Positions 51,193-64,000 of a stretch of 64,000 nt of DNA are shown here, piece by piece. The notes below the pieces were generated by a model. That model saw only the letters and a list, made by a program, of their open reading frames with translations, was not told where the DNA came from and did not search any database. This DNA comes from Omphalotus guepiniiformis (taxonomy: Eukaryota > Basidiomycota > Agaricomycetes > Agaricales > Omphalotaceae), in assembly GCA_028554645.1 (NCBI GenBank), contig JAQOOI010000019.1:310001-374000 (forward strand), written 5' to 3'. A program made the translations under genes and the position numbers. The stretch's first letter is position 1. Every line of letters begins with the position of its first letter.

Positions 51193-54100
51193 ATGCCGCC
51201 AAAAATGGGACCATCGCTCTTCTTGGGACTGGAACTAGCCACGGATCAAATACGGGCGTCGTTGGTGGATGAAAGTTTGGAACTCGTCGGCGTTGAATGC
51301 GTGGATTTCGATTCAGAGTTATCGGAGTATCAGTGCGTATGCCATTTCTTACTGTATGAATTGAGATATAAACGCGAACTTTTTAGAACAACTGGTGGTA
51401 TTTTCACGACGCCTGGAGAAGCATATACGACGCCTATAGAGATGTGGATCAAGGGACTGGGTTAGTCTCTTCCCTCTTGCTGTTACAACCGGAAGCAAAT
51501 TTTTTTGATGAACATACTGATCACGTGTGATTGATTGCTCATACCCAGATACGCTGCTCCTCAAGCTGAGCAGAAACTATGACTTGTCCAAGATAAAATC
51601 CATTGGAGGTGCTGCTCAGGTTAGCGTCTTCAAACGAATCAATCTTGTCTCCACGCTTTGGCCAATTTCATGAAGTTGCTATCGCTCTGTGATTCAGTTA
51701 CTTTCTTCTTAAGCTTCTCCTTAAAGTTTGATTCTTTGCTTACGCTTTATTACAGCACGCTCTCGTATGGTGGAAGTCAACCACAGTCCCTTCTTTATCA
51801 TCTCTAGACCCTCATCTAGCCCTTCAAACACATTTTCCCTCTCCCTCGTTCGCGTTACCCAACACACCAACTGCACAGGACACGTCCTCTCACACTCATG
51901 CCCTCGCCATTGAGGCGCTCCTTGGAGGCCCCGACCATATGGTTGCTCGTGTAGGAACATGTGCCTCCGCCTCCCTGGTCGCCGCGCAGCTTTTGCGCGT
52001 GCGTGAGAGTTGGCCGCAAGAGGTATGGGCACGAACGGGCAGAGTGCAGCTCGCTAGCGCTTTTCTAGCGAGCTTGATCAGTGGCAAGTGGGTGCCCATG
52101 GGCGAAGCAGAGGCTTGTGCGACGGGACTTTGGGTGCATGGTGCTGGTGTGCAAGGCGGGCAAGGATACTGGGATGAGGGCGTGTTGGATATTGTTGGAG
52201 GAAGTAGGGAAGAAGGAAGAAGGGTCAGGGGTTGGCTTGGTGAGGTGGATGTTTCAGGTGGTGGAAGGAAAGTTGGGAATATTTCGAGGTATCTTGTTGA
52301 ACGTTTTGGTTTTGATTCTGGTGGGTCTCGTTTTTTCTCTACTTTCATTTAGCTCTCATAGCTCATGATACGTTGCAGATACGATTGTTACGAGTTTCAC
52401 GTCGGACTATCTCGCCTCATATCTATCTTTGTGCCCATCTCCCTCGGACGCAGTGCTTTCATTTGGTCCCATGGACATGTTACTCACACCCGCGCAACAC
52501 TACCTACCAACCCGACTCTATAGTCTTTTCCCTCACCCCGCTCAAGAATCTGGCGAACGGCGTAAATATATTGCTGTTTTAACAAACAGGTAGAAGTGCT
52601 TCATTCATATCTATCTAGCCCGATTCGCTGATAGCTGTTTTGCCCTGTAGAAACGCCGACGTCCCACGTGCACTCGTCCGTGACATGTATACCAAGAGCT
52701 GGTCCGCCTTTGACCGTCTCGTAGCTATCGTCCCACCTGGAGGCTCCATCGGTCTCGACGACAAGTTATTCTCTTTCTGGCATCTCCAAGGCGACTCGTA
52801 CCCCTACTCTCATGTGAAGGGTATCTACCGCTTCGAAACAGGCATCAAAGTGAACGAGTTTAGGGACTTGCGAGCGAACCCTAGGTGTTTACTCGAGAGT
52901 CAGGTGCTAGGCTTTAGGGTGAGATGGAGTAGAATGATCGCGACTGGCGTTCTAGGTGCTCGAAAAGGTCGAGCAGGAGAAAGCACACCAAATTCAAGCG
53001 CGACTCCTCCACCTCTATTGAGATCCAACGCAGGAGGACTTGCTATCCCTCCTCATCAACCTCAACCCCCGACGAACCTCCCCGCATCTCTCGGGCTACC
53101 ATTCGACCCGTACGATCCTTCGCCTCTCCCGGCGCGCTTGCTTACTACGGGTGCCGCGGCGAATTTCCCTTCAGTAGCGAATTTGGTGGGAGATATTTTT
53201 AATGCGCCGGTGTACGTTCCTGCGACACAAGTTGACTCGGCGCAAGCTATTCCACATCGGAATACGCCTGCGCAGGGGTATCCCGCGAGGGCGACGCTAG
53301 GAGCGGCGTATGTTGCGAGGTGGGTATGGGGAAGAGACCCTCTTGCTGGTGGTACTGGACCTGGTACGCCGTCGAGTGCTTCTAGCGCATCTGGACGGGG
53401 ATCACCTGGGTGGGGTGAGATGAGGAAAGGTTTGGGAATTGGTACTGGCGGTGCTGGTAGTGGTGCTGGTAGTGGTAGTACTGGATTAGGTGGATTCGAG
53501 GATGAGATTAAGAGGTTGTTTGGGAGGAGATGGGTTATGAGTCAAGGGGTTTGGGCGAGGACGAATGTTAATGGGGTACCGCCTACGGCTACGAGTGCAC
53601 AGTTGATTGGAGGGCAGGTACAGGAAAGGGTTGGAGTATCGTCTGCAGGGACGGCAGCGAACCCGACGGGGTTGGGTATAGGCTCAGGGGCGAGCACGCC
53701 GTACGGCGGTCCCCGTCCGGGGTTAGGAAGCTCGGTTGTAGTCGAAGAAGACGAGTACGAGGTTGCGGAAATGGAGAGGAACAAGGGCATGAATGTTCCT
53801 AATTTGAACATTCCGGGAGGCATTGGTGGTGGAGGGATGTATAGCCCTTCGCTTACTCAGAGTATGTCTGGGTTTAGCTTCCGGTCACAGGGGGATTCAA
53901 CTGGTAGCAATAGCACTGGTCCTGCCCCTTCTTCGACCTTTACGACTCCCGATTTGGGGTTGAGTGGGATGCTTAGTCCTGGGTCAACTACCCCGAATGG
54001 GTCATCTATTAACAATGCCTCGACGAATTTAGCTTCTGGTCAGGGTGGTGCTGCTGGGGCACCGTCGACGCCTACTCCGTTGACACCGGTTGTTGCGTTG

Positions 54101-54235
54101 CAGACTGGAGATTCGGAAGCACAGCTTGGGCTTGCAAAAGTCGCGGAACCGGATGTGGATGCGTTCATGACATATGCGGCCATTGTTCCTGAGTACTATC
54201 GGTTGGAAGGCATGTTGGTCAAATCCATTGTGTAG
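51193..54235 (+). CDS. D-xylulose kinase (FGGY family) with large low-complexity insert
   Basis: Exons: 51193-51332, 51387-51460, 51549-51619, 51756-52320, 52379-52589, 52651-54235, giving about 881 residues with agreeing phases. Family words: LFLGLELATDQIRASLVD (nucleotide-binding start), SIGGAAQHALVWW, TCASASLVAAQLLRVRE, YLVERFGFD, LSFGPMDMLLTP, GTGAAANFPSVANL-type sugar-kinase block (TTGAAANFPSVAN) and AAIVPEYYRLEG at the end. It phosphorylates D-xylulose to feed the pentose phosphate pathway. Fungal homologues are about 550-620 residues; here about 250 Gly/Ser/Thr/Pro-rich residues (about 585-840) are inserted before the C-terminal helix, in frame and without splice signals that would remove them. 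Confidence 0.9.
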
Positions 54236-55890
54236 AGGGTTGGGTCGGTGAGTTGGTGACCGAGAGAGTAGAAAAGCGAGACCACGTAAAGTGGGTTAGT
54301 GGGTGAGCGTTGTGACAATGAAGTTTGTTTCTCTGTCTGTGTCCGCGGACTGCGTATCGATAGGATCTTTTTCAGGTTACTCAAAATACATATCTTTCAT
54401 TCCTCTTTCCATTCTTGTTTTCTGTCTCGCTTTGCTTGCTGTTCGTTGTTCATATTTGTGTGTTTTTTGTGTAAAGATACCTTTGCTTTCATCCTCGCCT
54501 ATACCGAGTACATACTTGAAAACAGTTTCTTCTTTTGCTCCTTCAACGTTTTCAACTTTTTTCAACAACTTTTTTCTCTTCTCTCCGGTCTTCCAACTCA
54601 AGGTCTCTCTCCAGCAAGGGTTCTGCATGTTTTCAGTGCTTCAAGTTGCTGTCTCGTCTTCAAATCAAATAAATCGTAGTACAAGTATACTTTCTATACA
54701 ATCTGTCACCTTTCATGGGTAGTACATATTATCGTCCGGGGTTGCCGATGAAGTTTTTTTTTCGAAGACCTTTTGGAATGTACGCTTCCTTTTGGGAGTT
54801 GTCTTGCTGCGCTCGGGTATTCGTGGACTCCTTCAGGTTAGGATGATTGAAGAACCTGGATCCGTTTGTTAGGGGACCCACTTTGTTGAGGGGTTTGTGA
54901 GAATTTAAGAGGATGCCAAGCAGTAGATTTGGTGTGGCGCACTAATACGCAGTAAGAGTTTGAGTACTAGTGCACGTGGCCCTTTCACCCCTTCCTCCAC
55001 CGGTACCGGTGCCGCTCGTATGTCATTGGTATTGGCATTGTATGCGAATCGTACTGTGCTTTTTCAAGGATCTCCAATTCATTTTGACACCCACAAACCT
55101 CTCCAGGCCTCTCCCTGCTCTCCTCAGGCTTTCGTAACATTCCTCGATCATGATGACAAGTGAGGACGCAGCGCCTACTGGACTCGGACCCAAGTAAAGA
55201 TATCAGGAAGTAGGCATACTTGTCCAATAGGCTTCGTGGTGCATATGGTAGTCTCCTGGATCCGTACGTTCATATAGGTCAGTCATTAAACTTCCTGTGT
55301 ATGTCAGCGTATGTCCTACTGAAGATATTAATACCTTAGGTGCTAATCCTGGACATCAATTTCAAAGCATACATTGAACCTAGCTGCATCTTCCTCCCGA
55401 ATTGAAGATCTGTATTCACATGTCTCCCCGACTATCCCAACAGCAACTATCAAATCATTGTGAATGAACAAATCTTCGGCTAGAAGGGCACCGGATACGA
55501 TACTGATACGACTCGTGATGAAAGGCTTCGTGGCAATGAAACATCAGGTACGTCACGTTCGCTCCCTAGCGCAACTACTGTACCTTCCCTCCTTCGATCT
55601 TTGGGAATTTTCATAAGATGACATATGATTTTTATTAGTGCATGCTGGTACCCACTTCGGTACAGCTTTTTTGGTCAAGCAATCTATGAACGGGAAGTCT
55701 CCACTTGGGATTCTCAGGCTTGGGCCCCGAAGATCATGCACAATTCTAGCGGGACTAGTAGGAATCTGAGGATTGCGCCTCATGAACTGATTGAGCGATG
55801 TCTGGACGACAGGCATCATAATGCGTCTACATAGGACGAAGGTGTTTGGTCTCACCCAGGACGTGAGCTACCCTCGCGATAGACCTTACG
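54236..55890. other. Intergenic, no gene seen
   Basis: T-rich 3' region of the kinase gene with AATAAA at about 54668, then unassigned sequence up to the glucanase start. Confidence 0.45.
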
Positions 55891-58800
55891 ATGATACCTC
55901 TAGGTACAACTTCGCATTTTGCCTTGTCATGTCTTGCACTACCCGCGGTCATGTTTGCGGGAGCTGCGACCGCAATACTTGGACCGATTTCGACCGATAG
56001 ACCAGCTCCTGCTGGAGGCGACGTCGCGACTACTGATGCGCCAAACAGCTTCTTTCAAGGTTTCGCGCCTCCATTTCCTACGAACCAATGGTGGTCTGGC
56101 TATGGTTCGGGCGCTGGTGATGCGTAAGCAATCGTTTAGCTCCCTTGTTTGCGCGAGACTTACAATGATTGTGGTCATTGTAGCGTTTGCGCAGGCCCCT
56201 ACCCATATCAAAGTAGCTTGATATCGAGTGGGATTCAGTTCGGAGTTTCGACTTCGCGTCAGTTTGATGGTACATCCATCAAACAGCCTACTCAGACGGA
56301 TTGGATTGCTGGCTTTTCTGAACACTCAGGCAATGCGGGTGATCACAAGACTACCGGATGGGATACGCAATCTGTCACTGTTCAGTACTTCACGGGATCG
56401 AGCTCGCTTACCAGCTTCATGGTGCCTGGGTCTCCGTATCTCACCTTCGAGTATGCGGATGCGACACCTGTTTTCACTAGCGGTCAAGGTCTCATTACCG
56501 CGTTCAACGGGACCACTTTATCTGATGGTGGTTCAAGTGCGTATTATGTATTTCAAGGATTCTTTTTTTTTTGAGCTCAGCGATCCTTCATCAGAAAGTG
56601 CCACCGGGACAAAGTTTGTTGTGGAAACAGCTAACGCCGGGTCATACATTCTGTATTCCCTCTCCGGCCCGCTTACATTTACAGCCCAGACATCTAATGG
56701 CGGAGGCACGCTCCAGGGGTCGAATGCATTCACCGGAGTACTTCGCATGGTCAAGCTCAATAGCACATCACACGAAGCACTTTTGGATCAATACGCTTCT
56801 AATTACCCTACGGGTGTCACTACTGATTATTCATTTACCAACAACGATAACACGGGAACACTAAGCTTCACTTGGACTGTGGTGGGTGACGAGAATAACT
56901 TACTCATGCTTACATGGCCACACCACAGGTAAGTGTCCCCAGACTAAAGATTGAATTGTAGTTGACAAGAAATTGCTTCTAGAATAAAGATGCAGTCCCC
57001 TACTACTTTCCCTTCTACCTCTTCACTGAGTTATCTAACTACGAAAGGATATATGTGTACGTTCAGTCCGGATGTTCTGTCATCTTCTATACGGCTTACT
57101 GTATGCATCTTCAGACCCTGTCATAGGTAATACCTGGACCATGCAGTATGATCTACCCACAATGGATTGGTATGCTGCACGTTTCCCCGACACTTCCTGC
57201 TTGTGGCCCATTATCCAAGGTCTCCAGTACCAAATTCCTCTCCTGAACGCCTCAGAACCTAGCGTACCTGGCGATTTCTACTCGTGGGGAGTGAGTATTA
57301 ATGCTCAGGCCAGACTCGCGTAAGTATACTAGATCTTTTCATTTGGCATATGGTCGTTGCTGAAGTTATTGAACCGTTAGATTGATAGCGGATCATATTG
57401 GTCGCGGTGATCTTATTCCTCCAGTTACAGAGTATATGGCAGCTAGCTACGAGTATTGGGTGAGAATTCAATCAAGGTTCCATTCTTCTGAGGTTGGCAG
57501 CGCTAACTTGAGCGCGTACACTGTCGTAGTTCACCCCTGGGTCGCCCGTTCTTCCTGCACATGAGACTGGGTGGGGTGGTATTGTTGACTCTACTGGGTA
57601 TAATAATGTTAATGTCGATTATGGTAATGGGTGAGTCAGATAAGTCTGCTGTGAAGCGTTGACCTAAGAGAATTTTCTGACGCTAGTTATTATAACGACC
57701 ACCACTTCCACTATGGGTATGTCGTGGTTCAATTTACTGAGTGATTCAGATTTAACATCAAGAAGCTATTTCCTTGCTGGGGCAGCTGTAATTGCAAAGT
57801 GAGTAACTGATGTTTCGGCCTGATGATCGTGCTAATGCATCATACTATATGAAGGTACAACAACACTTGGTTGAGCGAACACGAAACCGTCATGAACTAC
57901 TTCATTCGCGACATCGTACGTTTCCACCTCTACCCATCATCTTCCTGTGACTACTACTCACTATCAACCACAGGCCAACCCAAGCCCTGATGATCCTTAT
58001 TTCCCCGTGACTCGATGCCGCGATTGGTTCGCTGGACATTCCTGGGGTACGCTGAAACAATATTCGTTTTTCCTTTCTTAATACCTAACACATTCGTGCC
58101 ACAGCGTCGGGAATCGCGAATGGCGCAGGCTCTCGCGACCAAGAATCTACTGGAGAAGCGGTAAACGGATACTACGGTGCCATGCTGTGGGCCGACGTGA
58201 CTGGCAATACCGACCTGAAGAATTATGCGCGATTGCTGCTTGCGACTGAACAGCATGCTGCTCAAGTGTACTGGCATCTGTATCCTGAGGCTGATTCAAG
58301 CGATCCAAATCAACCGTACCCGGAACAGGGCGTTCGAGAGCTCGTTACGATAGGTAACGTGGAGGATTGGCAATCAGGTGCTTGGCTGTAAGTACGAAGG
58401 GTCATGCCTTGTTTCGAGTCTAATTATGCATGGATATAGATTCTGGGGAGATCAGAAGGTAGAGATTGCGGCGATTCAAATGCTTCCTGTGACGGTATGT
58501 TGTGGTTAATCTCAAGGTTCTGAACTTTTGCGTTAATTGAGGTATATTCAGCCTGTCAATGAGCTCCTGTACGACTCGGCGTGGGTCAGCCACGTCTGGT
58601 CTTATGCTGCGGACGAACTGAATAACGTAACATTTGCTGATTCGTGGAGATGCGTCATACTATCTGCATACAGCAACTTCGATCCGGTGAGAATATATGG
58701 CGATCCCTTCTATCGTCGTCATCTGCTGACACTAGAGATGTTGTAGGTTACTGCCATGGATTGGTCGACAAGGCTGACTGACTGGGGATCAGGTTAGTAG

Positions 58801-59392
58801 CATTGCAGTGTGCTTATTTGACAATGCTGATCTCAGTTCCTTTATTGTAAACAGGAAACACATACACTAACCAGGTATGTCCTTACATACGAGCTTCCTT
58901 CCAAATATACAACATCTAATGGCATGTGCGGTGCAGGTGTATTTCGTTTCCACACGGCAAAACCCCTCAAATCAACCTCTCTGCAATTCCTCAGCGCAAT
59001 CCAACCCCACAGGCACGTACACATTCCAATCCGCCGACACAGGCAAATACGTACTCGGCAACCCGAACCTCGTAGCCACCGAGTCTTCTTCCTCTACTGC
59101 TTCAATCTTCCAGCTAGATTTCTCCCCTAACGCAGGGACGATAAAGTGCACTGCTAATGGCCAATATGTCACAGCTGATATTTCAGGAGATTTCACATTA
59201 GACGCTGCTCGCATCGTAGCTTCGACTTGGGAGACGTTCATCATCCGTCCAAAGGTTGGCGCGGCTTCGAATGTTTATTCGATTCAGGCGGCATCGAATA
59301 AGCTTTTTGTTGTCATTGCGTCTGATGGATCTCTTGTTAATAATGGTGCTACAGAGGCAGATAGTGCAGGATTTTTGTTGACTCCTGCTTGA
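55891..59392 (+). CDS. GH81 endo-1,3-beta-glucanase with C-terminal beta-trefoil-like domain
   Basis: Starts ATG ATA CCT with a hydrophobic signal peptide ([16 protein letters not shown]), so it is secreted. First exons 55891-56123, 56184-56536, 56595-56928, then about twelve more. GH81 landmarks: [72 protein letters not shown], the catalytic segment [16 protein letters not shown] and [13 protein letters not shown]. It hydrolyses beta-1,3-glucan, in fungi used for wall remodelling. The last 125 residues ([17 protein letters not shown] onward) look like a fascin-type beta-trefoil, perhaps carbohydrate-binding. The acceptor CATCAG at 56594 keeps the frame. AATAAA follows at about 59455. Confidence 0.9.
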
Positions 59393-62090
59393 GAGGCAAG
59401 GTATGCGAGCGACGTTTCGTTGGTATAGAAAGACGCTGTATGATAAGAGAACTTAATAAATGTAGGCTTCATGAAACATATGCTTGATCCTCAGTATGGT
59501 CGAACTTGAACTTTGAAGCTTGAAGCACCGAATTAGCGCTCACCAGTGTCGGGATTCGGAGCCGATATCACCTGCACGTGATTGATTAAGTAACTCCTGC
59601 CAGGTGCATTGCATTGCTTGCTACTGTTTGTCACTCTTGACCCTTGCTCCCAGCATCCACGCTGGGTCGATAATACTTCATATTCTTCAACTTTCGACTC
59701 TGTCTATCAAGGAATCTTACGAGAAAGCACTCTAGACCTTTTTGAAACGCCTGCGGTACTAGTCTGCAGGTATGGCGTTGGCACGGCGCATTGCGTGCCC
59801 AATTAATGCTACATAAATGCGTTGCTGAACATTCAGGAAGATTAATTATGCTCAGAGCTTCTTGATTCGAAATTATCGTGAGTACGTTTCCGCGGAGTCA
59901 CTATAACATGCGGAAATAAAGAACTCAAGAAGAACTTTTTTTGGTTGTGCGAAAAAGAACCTACATGTCTTTTGTGGTTCTTGGACAAATATATGCAGCT
60001 TGAGGACCGTTTTGGCAGGCTTCTGCTTTGTGGCACACACCTTATCATCTCCATCGTTTTGCGGTCGTAACGGATCTGCCTGTGTGTTTTTCAACTACAT
60101 ACTTACGGTACCTGGACACGAGCATGCACACCGACGCACGCATTCCTACCTCTTATCTGTGCCATCCGGGCATAAGTAAGTCAGTCAGAATGATAAACAA
60201 ACATTGAAGACACGTAAAACGTTACCCGGCCTCACGATTTTGGCATCGAAATAACTTTTCATCCATGTCTGGACATCAAGTTTCCGGTAGCAATGGCTTT
60301 TACATGTTGCACGGGGTGAGGTCGGTTCAAAATCTACCGAACGGTGAGTTGCTTCTCGTATTAATTACTGGGAACCTAAACAAGCACTGGACAGATACAC
60401 CGACCGTCTAATTTGAAGGCAGAGTGAAGTCGCCGTTCGGATTCGGAATCAGATTTACGCCTGCCCTCATCTTTTCCGAGGATTGCATGAATTACTCAAT
60501 TAATATTGCTACGTAGGAGCCTCATGCACACGATCAAGCTTGGACCAAAGGCAGGACTGCCATGTTATGCTGCCGGTGGCAAAAGAACATAGGTGGAGAG
60601 GGGGAGGAGAAAAGAGAGAAGAAGAAGCTCAAGGAGAGTGGTGTGTTCCACATCTTTCGACGTTTTCGTTCCGACTTTTTTACAGTTCGTGCCGATACTC
60701 CCGAGGGTGTGTGCCTTCGGCTCGAAATGCAGACTGTCCCGTTTCACGATTTTCTATCTCACTCCCGGTACGAGTTGTTCACAGACTAGAAGAACGACTG
60801 AACACCCAGCACCCTACGAGAAGGCAGAGAGATGTGTTCTTTCATGATGGTATTGCTTCCCAAGCTACACGGACGGCGAATGAAGAGCAAAGTTCAAGTT
60901 CAGGTGTTCCTACTGTTTCTGTTTTGTCGTTCTGATTGCGTGTAGAACTTTCAGGACGCGTTTCCATTTCTCGTCATCTGAGATAAGATCTTTTCGTCTC
61001 ACCGATGTACACAAGCCAACGGGCTCATACATACAGAACATGAACACTCGCATATGCGTTGCATACACACCACATATGCATGCCGTATACAGAAAGCTTC
61101 CAGGACTGCGTCTGTGCTCAGATGACTCTCCAAAGGATGAAGTAACTGTCATGTCAACCGCTCCAAAGCATCAACTTCAACTTGATCATGAACTCAAACC
61201 GCCCCACCACTTCTGTAGTACCCATGCTAGTACTAAGGCCTGCTAAACCTCAAAAGGCTCGCGGGTTCTCCAAGAGGAATAGAGAAGTCGATTTATTCGA
61301 TTCTCGCGAAGATCTTCAGTTGTACAAGGTTCAAGTTGGAGTACTTACAACAGTTCGAGTTCATTAAGTTTGAAGGTGCGTTATGTAATCAAAACCCAGC
61401 CCTAAATCCTTCTCAGGCTGCGAGTACTGGGTGCTAATTTATCCGTACAATTCAACGTTTTGGCTCGTCTGACCAGTTAGGTTTACAGGTTTGAACACAG
61501 CGAAGAGGCGCAGCCTTCTAATTCTCTTTGACTAAAACTTGCTTTAGCCTGCCTGAACCCGAACCCGAACCCGAGACGGCTGCGGAACTCGCAGTCAGGA
61601 GCAACTCGGAGACGAAGCTTTATCGGTAAATTTCTTGTCAAGTTTGGTGAGTTCGGATTGATAGTCACGGTTAATTCCATTCTAGGTATTTCCTTCCTTT
61701 TGTTCTTTCGTGCCCTCAGTATCCCCATCCCCTGGGCCTGGTTCCGAACATATACGTCATATTCTTCGAGCTCCAAGTACAACGGTGGTCACACAGTCGA
61801 TGTCGGAATAATCACTGCTTTTCGTGAAATTGGACTGGTGTAGGTTCTTCGTTCGAAGTGATTCAATTTGCTTCGTGTTTTGACGTTTGGATTGACGAGC
61901 GGAAGGAGATATGTGACGAAAGATGATATCAAGATGTGTACAGTCTACCAAGCCCCACTCGCCCCAAACCACATGTATACAACATGTGTAGTTGAGTGAT
62001 TCGAGTTCGCACTCGGCGTTCGAGTACAGAATGTAAACGGTTGAATTTGAAGATGAACTTTCTAGTTTGGATAGGTTAGTGGCGTAATCG
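59393..62090. other. Intergenic, no gene seen
   Basis: Frames up to 131 codons (60540-60935) have no family character. A short CCCGAA repeat is at 61556-61575. Confidence 0.4.
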
Positions 62091-62760
62091 AACTATCCGT
62101 GGAGTGAGCTTAACCATCTTACAGGTCGCGACTCGGCGTCCATGATTTTCGGTCAATAGGGTGTATATCCACGGGTGTATGTAGGTGTTTTGAGTTTTCG
62201 CGTTCTACAAAGAATGTCACTTATTGAGTGAGAAGGTAAGAAAGTTTGAGTTGGTGTATTTGTGCGATTGGTTTTCAAATATAGGTGGTAGCCTGTCTAT
62301 TACTGTGCTGTGGGATATGAACCCAGAATGAAAGCTCCGTGGAACTAGCATGCATACGTTCGTGAAAGACATCAATGTTCCCCTTCTGCCAATGTGCATC
62401 GTTGATTTCGAATGAGCTTAACCATTGTACAGTTCCCGAGTCGGCGTCGATATTTTATGTATGTGTAGGTAATTCGAGGTACTAGTTCTATAGTTCTATA
62501 CAGAATACACTACTTTAGAGCGCCAGTTTTTCTTGAGTGAGAAAGTGAGAAGGTAAGCTAGAAAGTTTGAGAGTCGTGTTGTTTCAAGTTTGTTTGGCCC
62601 TCCCGAGCCATGTTTAAAAAAGAAAAGAGTTCATATCTATAGTCTAGAACTTGTTGGAAGACAACCGAAATGTTCGCTATCGTTGAATCCGACTGAGCTT
62701 AACCATCATATAGATCCCGACTCAAGTCTCGGCCGTCGACTATGTTACACAACCGCGAAT
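62091..62760 (+). repeat. Three-copy degenerate repeat, period about 280-310 bp
   Basis: TGAGCTTAACCAT recurs at about 62104, 62412 and 62693, each followed by a variant of TACAGxTCxCGACTCGGCGTC. The first two also share, about 120 nt on, GAGTGAGAA...GGTAAG..AGAAAGTTTGAG. No reading frame is conserved. No known element is recognised. Confidence 0.65.
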
Positions 62761-64000
62761 TAGGATATATGCTTATAACTATGTAGTAGATAACCTGAGC
62801 TGTGAGCTGCTTTAAGCTACATTTATCAAAACAGATCTTGTCACTATCATTTTCCATGCATAAACACGATCGGCGAGACGAAGACAAATGAAATACGATT
62901 CTGACTTTCTTCTGAGTCCTCCGCAGTATTTAATGTAGAATAATGTTTTGCCATTCTGATACAAAGGCGAACGTATCCGTCTTAAGGCACTCCTGTTATG
63001 ATACACATACTCAAGCAATGCATAATACCCATCGGTGTACAAAAGGGTTAGAACTTGAATCGAAAATCGACGATCGACGATCGACAAAGTGGTGCCTGCT
63101 GCCAGTGCTGTCGGACGACAGAGGCGACAGTTTATATCGAATTGAATCGATCGATCGAGAGATACGAAAAGAAAGAAGGTGTGTAGTACTACATAGGCCA
63201 CCCGCTACGCAGCACGTAGGTAAGCATGTAGGTTGGTAGGTCGGCAGTGTTTAATTTAGATAACGATGGAGGATGTAGAGGGCGTGGTGTAGTGGTGAAA
63301 TAGATATGTAGTCCTATTAATACCAACAGTACGATAGTCAGGTCCAGAGCAGGAAATGCTAAAGCACTAATTACCGCTGTGAGCCTATAGTAAACTTGTA
63401 CTAAGTAAGTTTGTGCCAATAATAGTGAGTGATTATAGGAGAAAGAAGCTTTCAGGTCGAGTCCGAGTCTTGATGGGATTGAGATACATAGTGTTGCCAA
63501 TATTTGCATAGGTAGAAAAAAGGGTAAATGCATTGACAAGACATTTAAGTCCGAACCCGAACCCGAGCCCGAGCCCGGATCCCGAAATTTGAGTCAGGAG
63601 CGGATGAGATCATTGAGATGGATGAAAATGACAAGACGACCAATGACAAGACGACCATAGAAAAATTTTAAGCATGTACGAATCGACGCGCAATCGCAAG
63701 GCCTAAGCTTCTGCCACCGGGGTCTATAGATCTAAAGGCTGTGAGGGACACTGGACAGGGTAAGTATCACTGCCAATCAGACAGTATCAGACACAGAGGC
63801 CCGTACGGCCGTAAGTCCCAGGGTCATCGAAACGTTTCGCTCTGAATGATTCTGCGCGGCTGAGGCGGCTGTATCAAGTTGTATCATCATGATGGCCAGT
63901 ATGATATCGATAACTGGCTCGAATGTTTATGTTAACCGTATCGTAAAGCAAGGTTCTGAAAATTTCTCCGAGTCGTCCGCGTCGACGCTTGCCATGGTCT
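62761..64000. other. Intergenic, no gene seen
   Basis: Contains GATCGAC/ATCGATCG simple repeats (63060-63150) and a CCCGAA/CCCGAG repeat at 63551-63575. Confidence 0.4.

Noticed and set aside
53542..53823. Minus-strand 93-codon frame in the kinase gene
   Set aside because: Mirror of the Gly/Ser-rich insert; no independent evidence.
56537..56594. Apparent frameshift at a T-run in the glucanase gene
   Set aside because: Using the later acceptor CATCAG instead of CTCAG gives an in-frame intron.
61556..61575. CCCGAA repeats here and at 63551-63575, considered as telomere-like
   Set aside because: Too short and the unit does not match fungal telomeric TTAGGG; simple repeat.
1..64000. tRNA genes, rRNA, CRISPR arrays
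   Set aside because: A scan for tRNA B-box words (GGTTCGA) gave only chance hits without matching A-boxes; no regular spacer-repeat array or rRNA sequence was seen.

Overview
The window looks like a gene-poor, transposon-rich stretch of a mushroom-forming basidiomycete (Agaricomycetes) genome. The evidence is genes split by many introns of about 48-75 nt, a basidiomycete-type F-box protein, DUF6534-like membrane proteins, Ty3/gypsy retrotransposons and a fungal GH81 glucanase. All gene models were read by eye from splice signals and reading frames; no database was searched.

Layout. 1-5.4 kb: the 3' end of an unknown gene, a complete F-box gene (1575-3961), and a decayed MON2-like fragment on the minus strand. 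5.6-6.6 kb: a 635-bp TA-flanked MITE sitting in the second copy of a degenerate duplication whose first, MITE-free copy lies at 0.9-1.2 kb. 6656-21013: a 14.4-kb Ty3/gypsy element (element 1) with 1239-bp LTRs. Its gag, pro and pol are in three frames joined by two identical GGGTTTT slippery sites, and two intron-containing genes lie on the opposite strand between pol and the 3' LTR. 21539-34968: a hAT-like MITE (8-bp duplication) split by a 12.8-kb chromovirus (element 2, 21698-34506, 5-bp duplication AAAAC). Element 2 has intact gag and pol, a Tf1-like self-priming signal, and its own antisense intron-containing gene. 35-64 kb: single-copy host genes, namely a cyclin-like gene, two tandem DUF6534-like membrane proteins, another multi-pass membrane protein, a magnesium-dependent phosphatase-1 homologue, a D-xylulose kinase and a GH81 endo-1,3-beta-glucanase, followed by repeat-bearing non-coding DNA.

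Most interesting. (1) Both retrotransposons, although of different lineages, carry a tandem array of small hairpins in the transcribed leader of the LTR. Within each array the loop is constant and the stems differ but remain self-complementary: nine hairpins around AAGCATTTC in element 2, five around TCGTCTGG in element 1. (2) Both carry spliced cargo genes antisense to pol, each behind its own TATA box. Antisense introns are invisible in the sense genomic RNA and so can survive reverse transcription. One product has a Zn(II)2Cys6 cluster; another ends in two SUMO-interacting-like motifs. (3) Element 1 is strewn with CGCG/CCGCGG words over coding, antisense and LTR sequence, unlike element 2. 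These observations suggest, without proving, element-encoded proteins that recognise the element's own DNA or RNA.
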